Positions 25,030 through 33,343 of a stretch of 64,000 bases of DNA are shown here, piece by piece. Each line of letters opens with the position of its first letter. The first letter of the stretch is position 1. The translations under genes were made by a program, and so were the position numbers. Source of the stretch: Virgibacillus siamensis. Its GTDB lineage: Bacteria; Bacillota; Bacilli; Bacillales; Amphibacillaceae. The stretch covers positions 1 through 64,000 of the forward strand of contig NZ_FUIH01000006.1 of the NCBI RefSeq assembly GCF_900162695.1, read 5' to 3'. The notes below the pieces were generated by a model. That model worked only from the letters and a program-made list of their open reading frames with translations. It had not been told where the DNA came from and did not search any database.

Positions 25030-25533
25030 GTTATATTCTTATTCCAGAAAGACTTTTTTCTTAATAAGGCTTAGTGGTTGCGGTAAATAGTGTTGATGGA
25101 GTATGGGTTAAGCCAAGATTGGAAACAGACTCACACCTAAAAAGAAATCACCTTTACAAGGGTAAAGGTGATCAAAATTAAAGGGGGTCAATTAGTTACA
25201 CGGGAACATACATTCCCTGTGAAGTTGTTTTTATTATAACTATTTTTTTGAGTAGAGTCAATAAAAAATAGAACATTTGTTTCTTTTTCGGCGAACAATG
25301 ATCTCTAAGTTATATCTATCTGTCTTAGCTTCCGAAGTAAAAGAAAATCTTCCGCAATCGGTTCATTTTGGTGCATAATCGTCTTAACAAATATCCTATA
25401 TTGGATTTTGTAAAGGGTGATATTTGCGGGGATTTTAATGAATTTGGGCTTGTGGGAAGCGTAAACTTAATTGATGAATGTACATAATAATGATATAAAT
25501 TAAGGCATAATAATGAAATGAGGGGATGATATT
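25030..25533. other. Gene-poor intergenic stretch with two hairpins
   Basis: No reading frame with a ribosome binding site is visible. A perfect 11-bp hairpin (ATCACCTTTAC/GTAAAGGTGAT, 25147-25172) is followed on the minus strand by TTTCTTTTT, so it reads as a minus-strand terminator. A second hairpin (TTACACGGGAA/TTCCCTGTGAA with one bulge, about 25195-25219) is followed by TTGTTTTTATT on the plus strand. I see no riboswitch or tRNA signature in the rest. Confidence 0.5.
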
Positions 25534-25798
25534 ATGCCTGAAATCCGCCCAATAAAAGATTTGAAGAATACCACGGAAATCTCCGAACTGTGTCACCAAT
25601 TAAAGGAACCATTATTCATCACGAAAAATGGATGGGGATATGGTTGTCATGAGCATGGAAGCCTACGAGAATTTTATAGCTAAGCTGGAGCTGTATGAAA
25701 AATTAGCTCAAGCGGAGGCCCAAATTAAAAGCGGGGATGAACTTTTAGATGGAGAAAAGGTCTTTAAGGATCTAAAGAAAAAATATGACAGAGGATAA
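25534..25798 (+). pseudogene. Phd/YefM-type antitoxin, frameshifted
   Basis: ATG at 25534 follows GAGGGGATG. The first frame encodes MPEIRPIKDLKNTTEISELC, continuing HQLKEPLFITKNG, the DNA-binding half of a Phd/YefM-type antitoxin. At about 25631-25636 the frame breaks and stops at 25683. Two bases back in register it continues as DMVVMSMEAYENFIAKLELY and EKLAQAEAQIKSGDELLDG to a stop at 25798. Restoring a lost TA in GGATGGGG (to GGATATGGGG) would give the expected NGYGDMVVMS. The gene is therefore inactive by a 2-bp deletion, unless that is an assembly error. Confidence 0.8.
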
Positions 25799-26103
25799 AT
25801 ACAATTAAGATTGCACCAAAAGCATTTGAAGATTTGGATGAGGTTTATAGCTACATCACTGATGAAATTTATAATGAAGGTGCAGCAGATAACCTTCTGA
25901 ATAAGATAGAAAAGCGTGTCATGAGAATAAAAGAATTCCCTTTTTCCTGTAGTTTTGTAACGGATGAAATTTTAAAGGGTAAAGGTTACCGAAAGCTCGT
26001 CATTGAGAATTATATCGCGTTTTATTTAGTTGGAGAAGAAGAAAAGCGAGTTGTTGTCATGCGTGTCCTGTTTGGAGAACAAAAATTTCAAGATCTTATT
26101 TAG
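25785..26103 (+). pseudogene. RelE/ParE-type toxin, frameshifted near its start
   Basis: The ATG at 25785 overlaps the antitoxin end by 14 bp, as in functional modules, and reads MTEDKYN before a stop. A 2-bp shift at about 25799-25803 restores TIKIAPKAFEDLDEVYSYI and the rest of a RelE/ParE fold: KIEKRVMRIKEFPFSC, KGYRKLVIENYIAFYLV and VVVMRVLFGEQKFQDLI to the stop at 26103. Restoring one CA repeat (AAATACACAATTAAG) would repair it. The remaining frame from ATG 25834 lacks the first strand and helix and has no ribosome binding site, so an active toxin is unlikely. Confidence 0.8.
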
Positions 26104-26289
26104 TTAAGTGATTGCTAGCTCATCTACTCTATGAACCATTATTTTTACACATAGTGTATCTATGATGTAGTACAGTAATCGACCGAATTAATAAATCCTT
26201 GCACAATAAGTATCATATTTGGGGGGCATAATCACTTAGTTGATGATGCAAACTAAGACTTCACTGTTTTTTAGAAGGAGTCTTTTTTC

Positions 26290-27018
26290 ATGAAGCGCTA
26301 CGCATCTTTTTTTGCTGCTTTGATCCTTATCCAATTTGCCTTACCTGGAGTGATAGAAGCTAAAGTTGCTGATTATCCTTTGCAGACCAAGTATCCCAAC
26401 ATTATGCTATATCAGGGTGAAGTTCCGAAAAAGGTCATCGCCCTAACCTTTGACGATGGTCCGGATGCGCGATATACACCAAAGGTACTGGATGTTTTAA
26501 AAAAATATCATGTTAAAGCAACCTTTTTCTTGTTGGGATCCCGTGTAAAGAAATACCCTGATGTCGCGAAACGTATTGTAGAAGAAGGCCATGCGATTGG
26601 AAATCACACATATTGGCATCCGCAATTGACAAAGACCGGTATAGATAATATGAAATGGGAAATTAAAAGAACGACGAAAGAAATCGAACGCGCGACTGGA
26701 CATCACACATCTTTATTTAGGGCACCCTATGGCGCTTTAAATGACAAACTCGTCAAAAAAATTGGAGATATGGGTTATAAAGGTATTGGGTGGTCAATTG
26801 ATACAAATGATTGGAAAGAGCTTCCTACTAAAAAAATTATCAATAATGTCATGAACTATGCCCATCCAGGGGCGATTACGCTTATGCACAGTGCGGGTAA
26901 TTGGACGCTGGACTTATCCGGCACAGTGCAGGCGTTGGAGAAAATTATTCCGCGGTTGAGAAAAGAAGGGTATGAATTCGTAACGATTCCCGAAATGTGG
27001 AAAATAAGCCACCCGTAA
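26290..27018 (+). CDS. Secreted polysaccharide deacetylase (CE4)
   Basis: 242 residues: signal peptide (KRYASFFAALILIQFALPGV, about 2-21) then a NodB domain. CE4 motifs are complete: TFDDGPD near residues 54-60 (catalytic Asp and metal Asp), HTYWHP near 103-108 (metal His pair), RAPYG near 140-144, the SIDTNDW strand and LMHSAG near 194-199. It should deacetylate peptidoglycan GlcNAc or another N-acetylated cell-wall glycan outside the membrane. AGAAGGAG precedes the ATG. Monocistronic, own terminator. Confidence 0.88.
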   Translation: MKRYASFFAALILIQFALPGVIEAKVADYPLQTKYPNIMLYQGEVPKKVIALTFDDGPDARYTPKVLDVLKKYHVKATFFLLGSRVKKYPDVAKRIVEEGHAIGNHTYWHPQLTKTGIDNMKWEIKRTTKEIERATGHHTSLFRAPYGALNDKLVKKIGDMGYKGIGWSIDTNDWKELPTKKIINNVMNYAHPGAITLMHSAGNWTLDLSGTVQALEKIIPRLRKEGYEFVTIPEMWKISHP

Positions 27019-27085
27019 CCTTATAAATAAATTATAGATATCTCGTTCTTTATTTAAAGCAACACAAATTAAAGCACAATCGTTC

Positions 27086-27119
27086 ACCCTCTTTGGATTT
27101 TTTGTCTAAAGGGGGTTTT
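27086..27119 (+). terminator. Terminator of the deacetylase gene
   Basis: ACCCTCTTT pairs with AAAGGGGGT, followed by TTT. Confidence 0.75.
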
Positions 27120-27209
27120 CATGGTGAACTCGTTAAAAACGGATTCGTCAAATCCTTTAAAATCAGATAAAATAAATCCATGTATCTATTTAAAAGGAGC
27201 TATTAAAAT

Positions 27210-28454
27210 ATGAAAGGTATCTTAACAAGAACATTTCAGAATTACTGGAACCCATATGTTGCGCTTATACTGGCAGGTGCCTTGAGCGCATTGTATTTCG
27301 GCCTTACAGGAGCGGTATGGGCTGTAACAGGCGAGTTTACGCGACTGGGGGGTGAGTTTCTGCAGCTTTTTGGAGTGGATATTTCCGGGTGGACTTATTT
27401 TGAAATGATTCATATGGACGGAAATACATTAACACGTCCAGGCGGATGGATGATTTGGGGCATGTTCATCGGTGCATTGATTATGATCCTGTTGAGCAAC
27501 AATTTTAAATTTCGTATTCCGCGTCAAAAACGCCGTTACATACAGGGACTTGCCGGTGGTGTTTTAGCTGGCTTTGGGGCACGCCTGGCTCTAGGCTGTA
27601 ATCTTGCTGCTTTTTTTACCGGGGTACCACAGTTTTCGTTACATTCATGGATTTTTGTCATCGCTACCGGTGTTGGCACTTTTGTCGGATCCAAGATTGT
27701 GCAAACCCGCTGGTGGAAAGGCAAACCAGCCCTGATTAAAGGCGGCGGTAAACCAAGTGTGCAGAAAACGAAACAAAAGCAGGCCTATGTTGGTGGTATT
27801 ATTGCTGTCCTGTATGCGGCTGTTATTGTGCTATTATTTGCGAAGGGGCAGACGTTACTTGGGTTTGGCGCCTTGTTTGGAGCATTCTTTGGTATCTTAA
27901 TTGAACGGGGGCAAATTTGTTTCACCTCTGCATTTCGTGATTTATGGATTATGGCAAGGGGTGTCATGGCTAAAGCAATTATCATCGGAATGGCGCTCAG
28001 TTCTGTGATGACAATTATAGTGATTGCCATCTACGGTATGCCGCCTATTACACAAATTGCTGCGCCGAGCACATTTGTAGGTGGTGTACTCTTCGGACTG
28101 GGAATTGTATTGGCTTCCAGCTGTGAAACAGGCATGATGTATCGTTTAATGGAGGGGCAAGTTTTATATGTAACAGTCTTTGCAGGTAATATCATCGGTG
28201 CAACGTTTCTTGCGTTTGCGTGGGACCATCTTGGCATTTATAAAGTGCTTGTTGCCAGCGGTTCGGAAATTAATCTTATATCTGCCATCGGTCCTGTCGG
28301 TGCTATTACAGCAACCTTGATCATGCTTGCAGTCGCTTATATGATTGTGGTTCTGCGGGAAAACAATTATCATAAGAAATACGAATATAAAATTGGAGGG
28401 GAAGCGCATGTCAATAGAGGTACAGGCGGATTACACACTGGATCTAAGGGGTGA
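27210..28454 (+). CDS. YeeE/YedE (TsuA-like) thiosulfate/sulfur transporter
   Basis: 414 residues with about ten hydrophobic helices in two similar halves. The conserved cysteines that define the family are present: LALGCNLAAFF (about 132), ERGQICFTSAFRD (about 236) and ASSCETGMMYR (about 307). In the structurally studied TsuA these cysteines pass thiosulfate through the membrane. GGAG precedes the ATG. The gene overlaps the following TusA-like sulfur-carrier gene by 47 bp. The soluble C-terminal tail after residue 390 is low-complexity and lies in the overlap. Confidence 0.87.
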   Translation: MKGILTRTFQNYWNPYVALILAGALSALYFGLTGAVWAVTGEFTRLGGEFLQLFGVDISGWTYFEMIHMDGNTLTRPGGWMIWGMFIGALIMILLSNNFKFRIPRQKRRYIQGLAGGVLAGFGARLALGCNLAAFFTGVPQFSLHSWIFVIATGVGTFVGSKIVQTRWWKGKPALIKGGGKPSVQKTKQKQAYVGGIIAVLYAAVIVLLFAKGQTLLGFGALFGAFFGILIERGQICFTSAFRDLWIMARGVMAKAIIIGMALSSVMTIIVIAIYGMPPITQIAAPSTFVGGVLFGLGIVLASSCETGMMYRLMEGQVLYVTVFAGNIIGATFLAFAWDHLGIYKVLVASGSEINLISAIGPVGAITATLIMLAVAYMIVVLRENNYHKKYEYKIGGEAHVNRGTGGLHTGSKG

Positions 28455-28647
28455 ATCCTGTCCCTATCCGGTTATCTATACACTGGATACGCTGAAAGAA
28501 ATGAAAAAAGGACAGCTATTGCAAATTATTACAGATTGTCCGTCATCCTTCCGAAACATTCCTGAAGAAGCAGTTAAGCACGGATATCAGTTTGCTAAAG
28601 AGCCATTTAAAAACGGACAGGAATTTTTGTTTCACATTTATGCTTGA
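28408..28647 (+). CDS. TusA/YeeD-family sulfur carrier
   Basis: 79 residues with the family signature LDLRGESCPYPVIYTLDTLKEM, in which the Cys of CPxP (Cys18) carries persulfide sulfur, and a second cysteine (DCPSSFRNIPEEA) typical of the YeeD branch. GGAGGGG precedes the ATG at 28408. It starts 47 bp inside the transporter gene, in another frame, so the two are co-translated; it probably receives sulfur from the transporter at the inner membrane face. Confidence 0.88.
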   Translation: MSIEVQADYTLDLRGESCPYPVIYTLDTLKEMKKGQLLQIITDCPSSFRNIPEEAVKHGYQFAKEPFKNGQEFLFHIYA

Positions 28648-28683
28648 TTATCCAAGGATAACCGTTCTGAGGGAAAATAATTT

Positions 28684-28731
28684 TTCCCATGAGTACATTA
28701 AAACACAAGGTATTCATGGGAATTTTTTTTC
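28684..28731 (+). terminator. Terminator of the sulfur transport pair
   Basis: TTCCCATGA (28684-28692) pairs with TCATGGGAA (28714-28722), followed by eight T residues; the loop is 21 nt. Confidence 0.75.
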
Positions 28732-28804
28732 AGCGATAGAAACCGGCTGAATATGAGATATATAAATAAATCCGATAGTCGAATCCAAGCGGACCTTGTG
28801 TACG

Positions 28805-28855
28805 AACAGAAGGATTATTCGGTTATCATTAGGTTTTCCAAATAATCCTTCTGTT
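28805..28855. terminator. Perfect 15-bp hairpin at the end of the minus-strand gene pair
   Basis: AACAGAAGGATTATT pairs with AATAATCCTTCTGTT (21-nt loop). It sits at the 3' end of the minus-strand gene that stops at 28855. T-runs are weak on both sides. Confidence 0.55.
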
Positions 28856-29124
28856 TATCTAGTTAAGGCTTCCAGGATTTCTCCAAAAGACATCCCTTTC
28901 ATTTCTTCAACCATTTGGTCAGCCCGGGTTTTCCTTCGCAAGGATCCAGTCAGTTCAACGAAGACAGTCTGTTCTTTGTCAACTGTTACGGAGTTTGTTT
29001 GCAGAACATCTGTCATCAGGGCAGCAATGATAGCGATTTTCTGTGGACTTAGATTAAGATCGTCTAAATTTAATGAAGTATTATTGTTGCTGTTGCTGCT
29101 GTTGTTGAGCTTCTTCTTCCCCAC
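28855..29124 (-). CDS. Uncharacterised 89-residue protein
   Basis: Read from GTG at 29124, preceded by GGGGGCGG, as MGKKKLNNSSNSNNNTSLNL and onward. After a basic, Asn/Ser-rich head comes a compact domain: LSPQKIAIIAALMTDVLQTNSVTVD, then VFVELTGSLRRKTRADQMVEEM and the end MSFGEILEALTR. The pattern looks conserved (small alpha/beta), but I cannot name the family. Its first 44 bp overlap the end of the upstream gene in a different frame. No cofactor or catalytic motif is visible. Confidence 0.65.
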   Translation of the reverse strand: MGKKKLNNSSNSNNNTSLNLDDLNLSPQKIAIIAALMTDVLQTNSVTVDKEQTVFVELTGSLRRKTRADQMVEEMKGMSFGEILEALTR

Positions 29125-29236
29125 TTTGTCCGCCCCCTTGATTCTGTGTTTGTGCCGTACCAATACCTAAAGCCAATACAATGAAAAGGATGGTAGCTAC
29201 TATTAAAAGTAAATCGTGAGAAACACTATCATTCAT
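29081..29236 (-). CDS. Small membrane protein with poly-Gln tail
   Basis: 51 residues from ATG at 29236, preceded by GGGGTGAG. It begins MNDSVSHDLLLIVATILFIV with a single transmembrane helix at about 9-27, then a Gly/Glu-rich linker and eight glutamines to the stop at 29081. The glutamine codons (CAA/CAG) form the repeat that the overlapping downstream gene reads as Asn and Ser. The two genes appear to be an operon; the function of both is unknown. Confidence 0.6.
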   Translation of the reverse strand: MNDSVSHDLLLIVATILFIVLALGIGTAQTQNQGGGQSGEEEAQQQQQQQQ

Positions 29237-29445
29237 TAATTCTCACCCCAAAACATCAAGCTTTGTTCATTACCTTATTTTATGCCGAAATAACAATTAT
29301 GTATGGACAATTGCCCACTTCCTTGAAAAAAGGCAATCCTTTGCACTTTATACCTGTTATGGTTAAATAAGATTAATGGTTACAGAAGGGGGATCCTAAT
29401 GCTATAACTTTATGAAGTTATGTAACATAAGGGAGTGATTGCCGA

Positions 29446-30105
29446 ATGGATAAACATTTATTTTTATTCGGAAGCGGACCGCCTTTTACACCGGCAATGG
29501 CAAAAAGGTTTACGGAAGTTTCCCCGGATGGTCCGATTTCGATTTTATTCATCGAACGGGAAGGGATGGACTGGAAAGACTATATGCCAGTGTTTACACA
29601 GGCTCTGATGGATGCTGGGGCAGACGAATTTAAATATTTGCCGCTCTTTTCCACATCATCTGCGGAAATTTGTAAATCTGTAGAACGAAGCGCAGGGATT
29701 GTCATAGGCGGCGGTGATACCAATTTATATGCTGATTATATTGTGGATACGAGAATTGCCTGGGCAATTAGAAACTGTTATGAAAAAAGTGTTCCGGTTG
29801 CAGGTTTTTCTGCGGGTGCTTTGATTAGCTCAAATCCGTGCATTATTTCACCGAATGATAATCCGGATGGAAAACTCCAACATAGACCGGGACTCGGCTT
29901 GATTTCGGATGTTATTTTGTCGGTTCATTTCAGTCAATGGAAGGATGGGTCTCATTTAAAGGAGGCTGTGCGCTACTTTCCAAGTCGGATAAATTTGGGG
30001 ATTGATGAGAGGACAGGTGTGTATTTCCGGAATAATGAGTATGTTGATGCAGAAGGTGATGGTGTTTACACCATAATAAACAATAACTTGAATCGAATTT
30101 ATTAG
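29446..30105 (+). CDS. Peptidase S51/class I glutamine amidotransferase-like protein
   Basis: 219 residues. IVIGGGDTNLYADYIVDT near residues 85-102 and the nucleophile elbow VAGFSAGALISSNPC near 122-136 (Ser in G-x-S-x-G) mark the S51 group, which includes peptidase E and cyanophycinase. The His expected downstream is in LSVHFSQWKDGSHL. The exact substrate is unknown; it may be an Asp-containing dipeptide. GGGAGTG precedes the ATG. It lies 11 bp upstream of a GNAT gene and is probably co-transcribed. Confidence 0.8.
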   Translation: MDKHLFLFGSGPPFTPAMAKRFTEVSPDGPISILFIEREGMDWKDYMPVFTQALMDAGADEFKYLPLFSTSSAEICKSVERSAGIVIGGGDTNLYADYIVDTRIAWAIRNCYEKSVPVAGFSAGALISSNPCIISPNDNPDGKLQHRPGLGLISDVILSVHFSQWKDGSHLKEAVRYFPSRINLGIDERTGVYFRNNEYVDAEGDGVYTIINNNLNRIY

Positions 30106-30116
30106 GATGTGGGGAT

Positions 30117-30644
30117 ATGTTTGAAATTAGTATATTTGATGGAAACGATCAGATGGAAGAAATGGTAAAGCTTAACTGTTCCGTGTTTATAGGTCCGGAC
30201 TATACCACTGATGATTATAATCAGGTCATGGAAACTATCCAAAAACACGTGACTTATCCGGGGTTTTACGGTGTTAAAGCATTGGATAAAGCGGGGAAAT
30301 TGGTTGGTTTTTCCTATGGATATGAAAGTACGCCGGGTCAATTTTACCGGAGGAAACTCGAAGGGCAGCTAAGTAAAGAACAAACAGAGGAATGGCTGGC
30401 AGATTGCTTCGAGTTTGTTGAACTGGCTGTGGCTCCAGCAGCAAGAAGAAACGGTATCGGTGGCAAGCTTCATGATAAATTGATGGAAGATTTGCCGAAT
30501 AGCACTACAGTTCTAACAACCGGCATGAAGAATGCACCTGCCATCAGCCTTTATGAGAAGAAAGGCTGGAAAGTTATAAAACGGGATGCACCTGTACTCT
30601 TCGAAACTAATTTACAGCTGATTATGGGCAAAAAAATAAAATAA
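30117..30644 (+). CDS. GNAT family N-acetyltransferase
   Basis: 175 residues. The central strand FVELAVAPAARRNGIGGKLHDKLM carries the acetyl-CoA motif R-R-N-G-I-G (about 114-119), and AISLYEKKGWKVI is the conserved C-terminal motif. The short gap to the upstream S51 gene and the GTGGGG site inside it suggest one transcript. Substrate unknown. Confidence 0.85.
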   Translation: MFEISIFDGNDQMEEMVKLNCSVFIGPDYTTDDYNQVMETIQKHVTYPGFYGVKALDKAGKLVGFSYGYESTPGQFYRRKLEGQLSKEQTEEWLADCFEFVELAVAPAARRNGIGGKLHDKLMEDLPNSTTVLTTGMKNAPAISLYEKKGWKVIKRDAPVLFETNLQLIMGKKIK

Positions 30645-30661
30645 TCTGTTTAGAAGGGGTA

Positions 30662-30704
30662 TACCCTGCCTCCACATTGGAAAAGAATGGTATGGAGGAG
30701 GGTA
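30662..30704 (+). promoter_or_regulatory. Hairpin enclosing the ribosome binding site of the SpoVAF-like gene
   Basis: TACCC-tg-CCTCCA (30662-30674) pairs with TGGAGG-a-GGGTA (30693-30704), 11 bp with a small internal loop and an 18-nt apical loop. The right arm is the ribosome binding site GGAGGAGGG, so the structure would mask translation start at 30709. Confidence 0.5.
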
Positions 30705-30708
30705 AAGT

Positions 30709-32184
30709 ATGGGCTACGAAGGCTATAAACGATCCAAACAACCTGTTTTTGATGATTTTCAGGATAACATTGATTACATGAAAAAAGAGCTCGGTATTGG
30801 TGAAAGTTTTGATGCGATTCACCTTGATTTGCACTATGCCGGCAAAGATATGGGTATGTTTTTGATTGATGGATTTGCCAAAGATAAAATCCTCCATTTT
30901 CTTATGAAGCTGCTGGCGGATTTGGAGCCGGAACAGTTGGAACCGGAACCGCTGATAAAATTAATGAAAACATATCTTCCATACATAGAGATTTCCAAGG
31001 AAGATGATTTGGATAAAACAGTTTTTTGGGTGTTAAGCGGGGCTACAGCACTTGTTGTTGATGGACTCGATGAGGTTATCATTATTGATGCGCGTACATA
31101 TCCCGTCAGGAGCCCATCCGAACCTGATTTGGAGCGGGTAACACGGGGACCGCGCGATGGATTTGTGGAAACGATTGTCTTTAATACCGCATTAACGAGA
31201 AGACGTGTCCGTGATCCATCGCTAAGAATGGAGTATATGTCTATTGGACGGCGTTCCCAAACCGATATTTGTATTTCTTACATTAAGGATATTGCTGATC
31301 CGGAAACAGTAAAACAAATAAAAACTTCTCTTGAGGACATCGATACAGACGGGCTCCCGATGGCAGATAAAACATTGGAGGAATTCCTTGTTGGAAGAGG
31401 CTGGAACCCGTACCCGACAGTAAGATTTACTGAGCGACCGGATACGGCAGCTGTTCATCTGTATGAAGGGCATGTGCTTGTCATGGTCGATGGATCGCCA
31501 AGCGTGATGATTACACCTGCAACTTTTTGGCATCATCTTCAGCATGCTGAGGAATATCGACAGCGGCCGGTTGTAGGGGCCTATTTCAGGTTTGTCCGGT
31601 TTTTTGCTGTATTAATGTCCATCTTTTTAACGCCACTTTGGTTTTTCTTTGCACAGCATCAGGAATTTTTGCCGGCTGCGCTGTCGTTTATTGGACCAAA
31701 GGAATCAATTGTGGTTCCACTCATTCTGCAGCTCATTCTCGTTGAACTCGGGATGGATATGCTGCGAATGGCCACCATTCATACACCGACTGCGATGGCA
31801 ACGGCAATTGGTCTGGTATCAGCAGTCATTATTGGACAGATTGCGGTTGCCGTCGGGATATTTACGAATGAGGTTATTTTATATATTTCTCTGGTGGCAA
31901 TTGGAACATTTGCGACACCATCGTATGAATTTGCGCTGGCAAATCGATTGTACCGGCTGTTTTTGCTCATTGTAACAGCAATTTTCGGTATGTACGGATT
32001 TGTAATTGGCATTGTGCTTTGGGTTGTGGCACTGAGTCGTCTGAATTCACTTAATGTCCCATATTTGTGGCCGTTTATTCCATTTTCATTCCGCTCCATG
32101 CGTGATGTTGTGCTGCGGTCACCGATGCCGTTAAAGAACAGGCGGCCGACTGCATTGCATCCGGAAGACCCGGACCGCAAGTAA
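30709..32184 (+). CDS. SpoVAF-like spore germination protein (GerA family)
   Basis: 491 residues. The N-terminal 290 residues form the cytoplasmic GerA domain, with RVTRGPRDGFVETIVFNTALTRRR and TDICISYIKDIADPETV. Then comes ATFWHHLQHAEEYRQRPVVG and a membrane region of about five helices (residues 295-460). The spacing and the SPSVMITPATFWHHLQHAEEY segment fit SpoVAF better than GerAA, though paralogues are close. SpoVAF acts with FigP in the spore inner membrane to amplify germination signals (known in B. subtilis). Here no spoVAA-E genes adjoin. A hairpin covers its ribosome binding site. Confidence 0.78.
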   Translation: MGYEGYKRSKQPVFDDFQDNIDYMKKELGIGESFDAIHLDLHYAGKDMGMFLIDGFAKDKILHFLMKLLADLEPEQLEPEPLIKLMKTYLPYIEISKEDDLDKTVFWVLSGATALVVDGLDEVIIIDARTYPVRSPSEPDLERVTRGPRDGFVETIVFNTALTRRRVRDPSLRMEYMSIGRRSQTDICISYIKDIADPETVKQIKTSLEDIDTDGLPMADKTLEEFLVGRGWNPYPTVRFTERPDTAAVHLYEGHVLVMVDGSPSVMITPATFWHHLQHAEEYRQRPVVGAYFRFVRFFAVLMSIFLTPLWFFFAQHQEFLPAALSFIGPKESIVVPLILQLILVELGMDMLRMATIHTPTAMATAIGLVSAVIIGQIAVAVGIFTNEVILYISLVAIGTFATPSYEFALANRLYRLFLLIVTAIFGMYGFVIGIVLWVVALSRLNSLNVPYLWPFIPFSFRSMRDVVLRSPMPLKNRRPTALHPEDPDRK

Positions 32185-32185
32185 C

Positions 32186-32228
32186 AAAAACACGTTCGAG
32201 GCTCTCAACAGCTTCGGGCGTGTTTTTT
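32186..32228 (+). terminator. Terminator of the SpoVAF-like gene
   Basis: AAAACACGTTCGAGGC pairs with GCTTCGGGCGTGTTTT, followed by TT. Confidence 0.85.
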
Positions 32229-32266
32229 CATGTTTTAATTCAACCAAATATTCAAATACAGATTTA

Positions 32267-32314
32267 TTGACATCATAGAAATTTAGCGGTATTATTTATT
32301 TTGAATTCAAGATA
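32267..32314 (+). promoter_or_regulatory. mhqO promoter with MhqR-type operator
   Basis: TTGACA (32267-32272), 17 bp, TATTAT (32290-32295). The 18-bp box TATTTTGAATTCAAGATA (32297-32314) begins one base after the -10 and covers the start site, so bound repressor would block initiation. It matches the B. subtilis MhqR operator (palindrome around GAATTC) and is identical to the box before mhqR at 50621-50638. Confidence 0.85.
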
Positions 32315-32351
32315 AAAATAAGGAAACACTTTAATAAATGGAGGGAACAAT

Positions 32352-33335
32352 ATGAACGGGATAAAAGGAATGCATCATGTAACTGCCATCACCAGCAGTG
32401 CAGAGAAAAATTATGAGTTTTTCACGTACGTACTGGGGATGCGGCTCGTTAAGAAAACCGTGAACCAGGATGATATTAAAACGTACCACCTGTTTTTTGC
32501 AGACGATAAGGGAAATGCGGGAACGGATATGACGTTCTTTGATTTTCCGGGTATACCAAAAGGCAGTCACGGAACCAATGAGATTTTCAAAACATCATTC
32601 CGCGTGCCATCTGATGAAGCACTTGAGTACTGGGTAAAGCGGTTTGACCGTTTGGAAGTAAAGCATAAGGGAATCAAAGAACAATTCGGCAAAAAGACAC
32701 TTTCCTTTACAGATTTTGATGACCAGAATTATCAGCTTATTTCTGATGAAAATAATGAAGGAGTTGCTGCAGGCACACCTTGGCAAGAAGGGCCGATTCC
32801 ACTGGAATACGCCATTACCGGTCTTGGCCCAATATATGTCCGGGTTGCCAATTTCGATTATTTTAAAGAAATGATGGAAAAAGTGCTGCTGTTTAAAGAA
32901 ATTAATCAGGAAGGATCCTTCCATTTATTTGAAGTTGGGGAAGGCGGTAATGGTGCACAGGTTGTAGTTGAATACAACCCAGTTCTTCCTATGGCACGAC
33001 AAGGTTATGGAACTGTACACCACTCAGCATTCCGTGTGGAAGATCGGGATGTACTGGAAGAGTGGATTGAGCGGATGGACAGCTTCGGCTTCAGAACATC
33101 CGGATATGTCAATCGTCATTTCTTTGAGTCATTGTATGTCAATGTGGCACCGCAGATTCTGTTCGAATTTGCAACAGACGGCCCGGGCTTTATGGGGGAT
33201 GAACCCTATGAAACACTTGGCGAAAAACTATCATTGCCGCCAATGCTTGAACCGAAACGTGAGCAAATTGAACAAATGGTTCGTCCGATTAACACAGTAA
33301 GAAGCACAATTGAATTCAAAAAAGAATACAATTAA
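32352..33335 (+). CDS. mhqO: Ring-cleaving dioxygenase MhqO (VOC family)
   Basis: 327 residues in two VOC halves. The first begins GIKGMHHVTAITSSAEKNYEFF; the second begins GPIYVRVANFDYFKEMM with TVHHSAFRVEDRDVLEEW. His8/His9, His in TVHHSAF and Glu in ILFEFATDGPGF are the likely metal ligands of an Fe(II) extradiol-type site. MhqO proteins protect Bacillus from methylhydroquinone and other quinones by opening the ring. The MhqR-type operator supports this. GGAGGG precedes the ATG. Confidence 0.87.
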   Translation: MNGIKGMHHVTAITSSAEKNYEFFTYVLGMRLVKKTVNQDDIKTYHLFFADDKGNAGTDMTFFDFPGIPKGSHGTNEIFKTSFRVPSDEALEYWVKRFDRLEVKHKGIKEQFGKKTLSFTDFDDQNYQLISDENNEGVAAGTPWQEGPIPLEYAITGLGPIYVRVANFDYFKEMMEKVLLFKEINQEGSFHLFEVGEGGNGAQVVVEYNPVLPMARQGYGTVHHSAFRVEDRDVLEEWIERMDSFGFRTSGYVNRHFFESLYVNVAPQILFEFATDGPGFMGDEPYETLGEKLSLPPMLEPKREQIEQMVRPINTVRSTIEFKKEYN

Positions 33336-33343
33336 TTACTTTT

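Noticed and set aside
25834..26103. Functional RelE/ParE toxin from ATG 25834
   Set aside because: It lacks the first strand and helix of the fold and has no ribosome binding site; the natural start is frameshifted.
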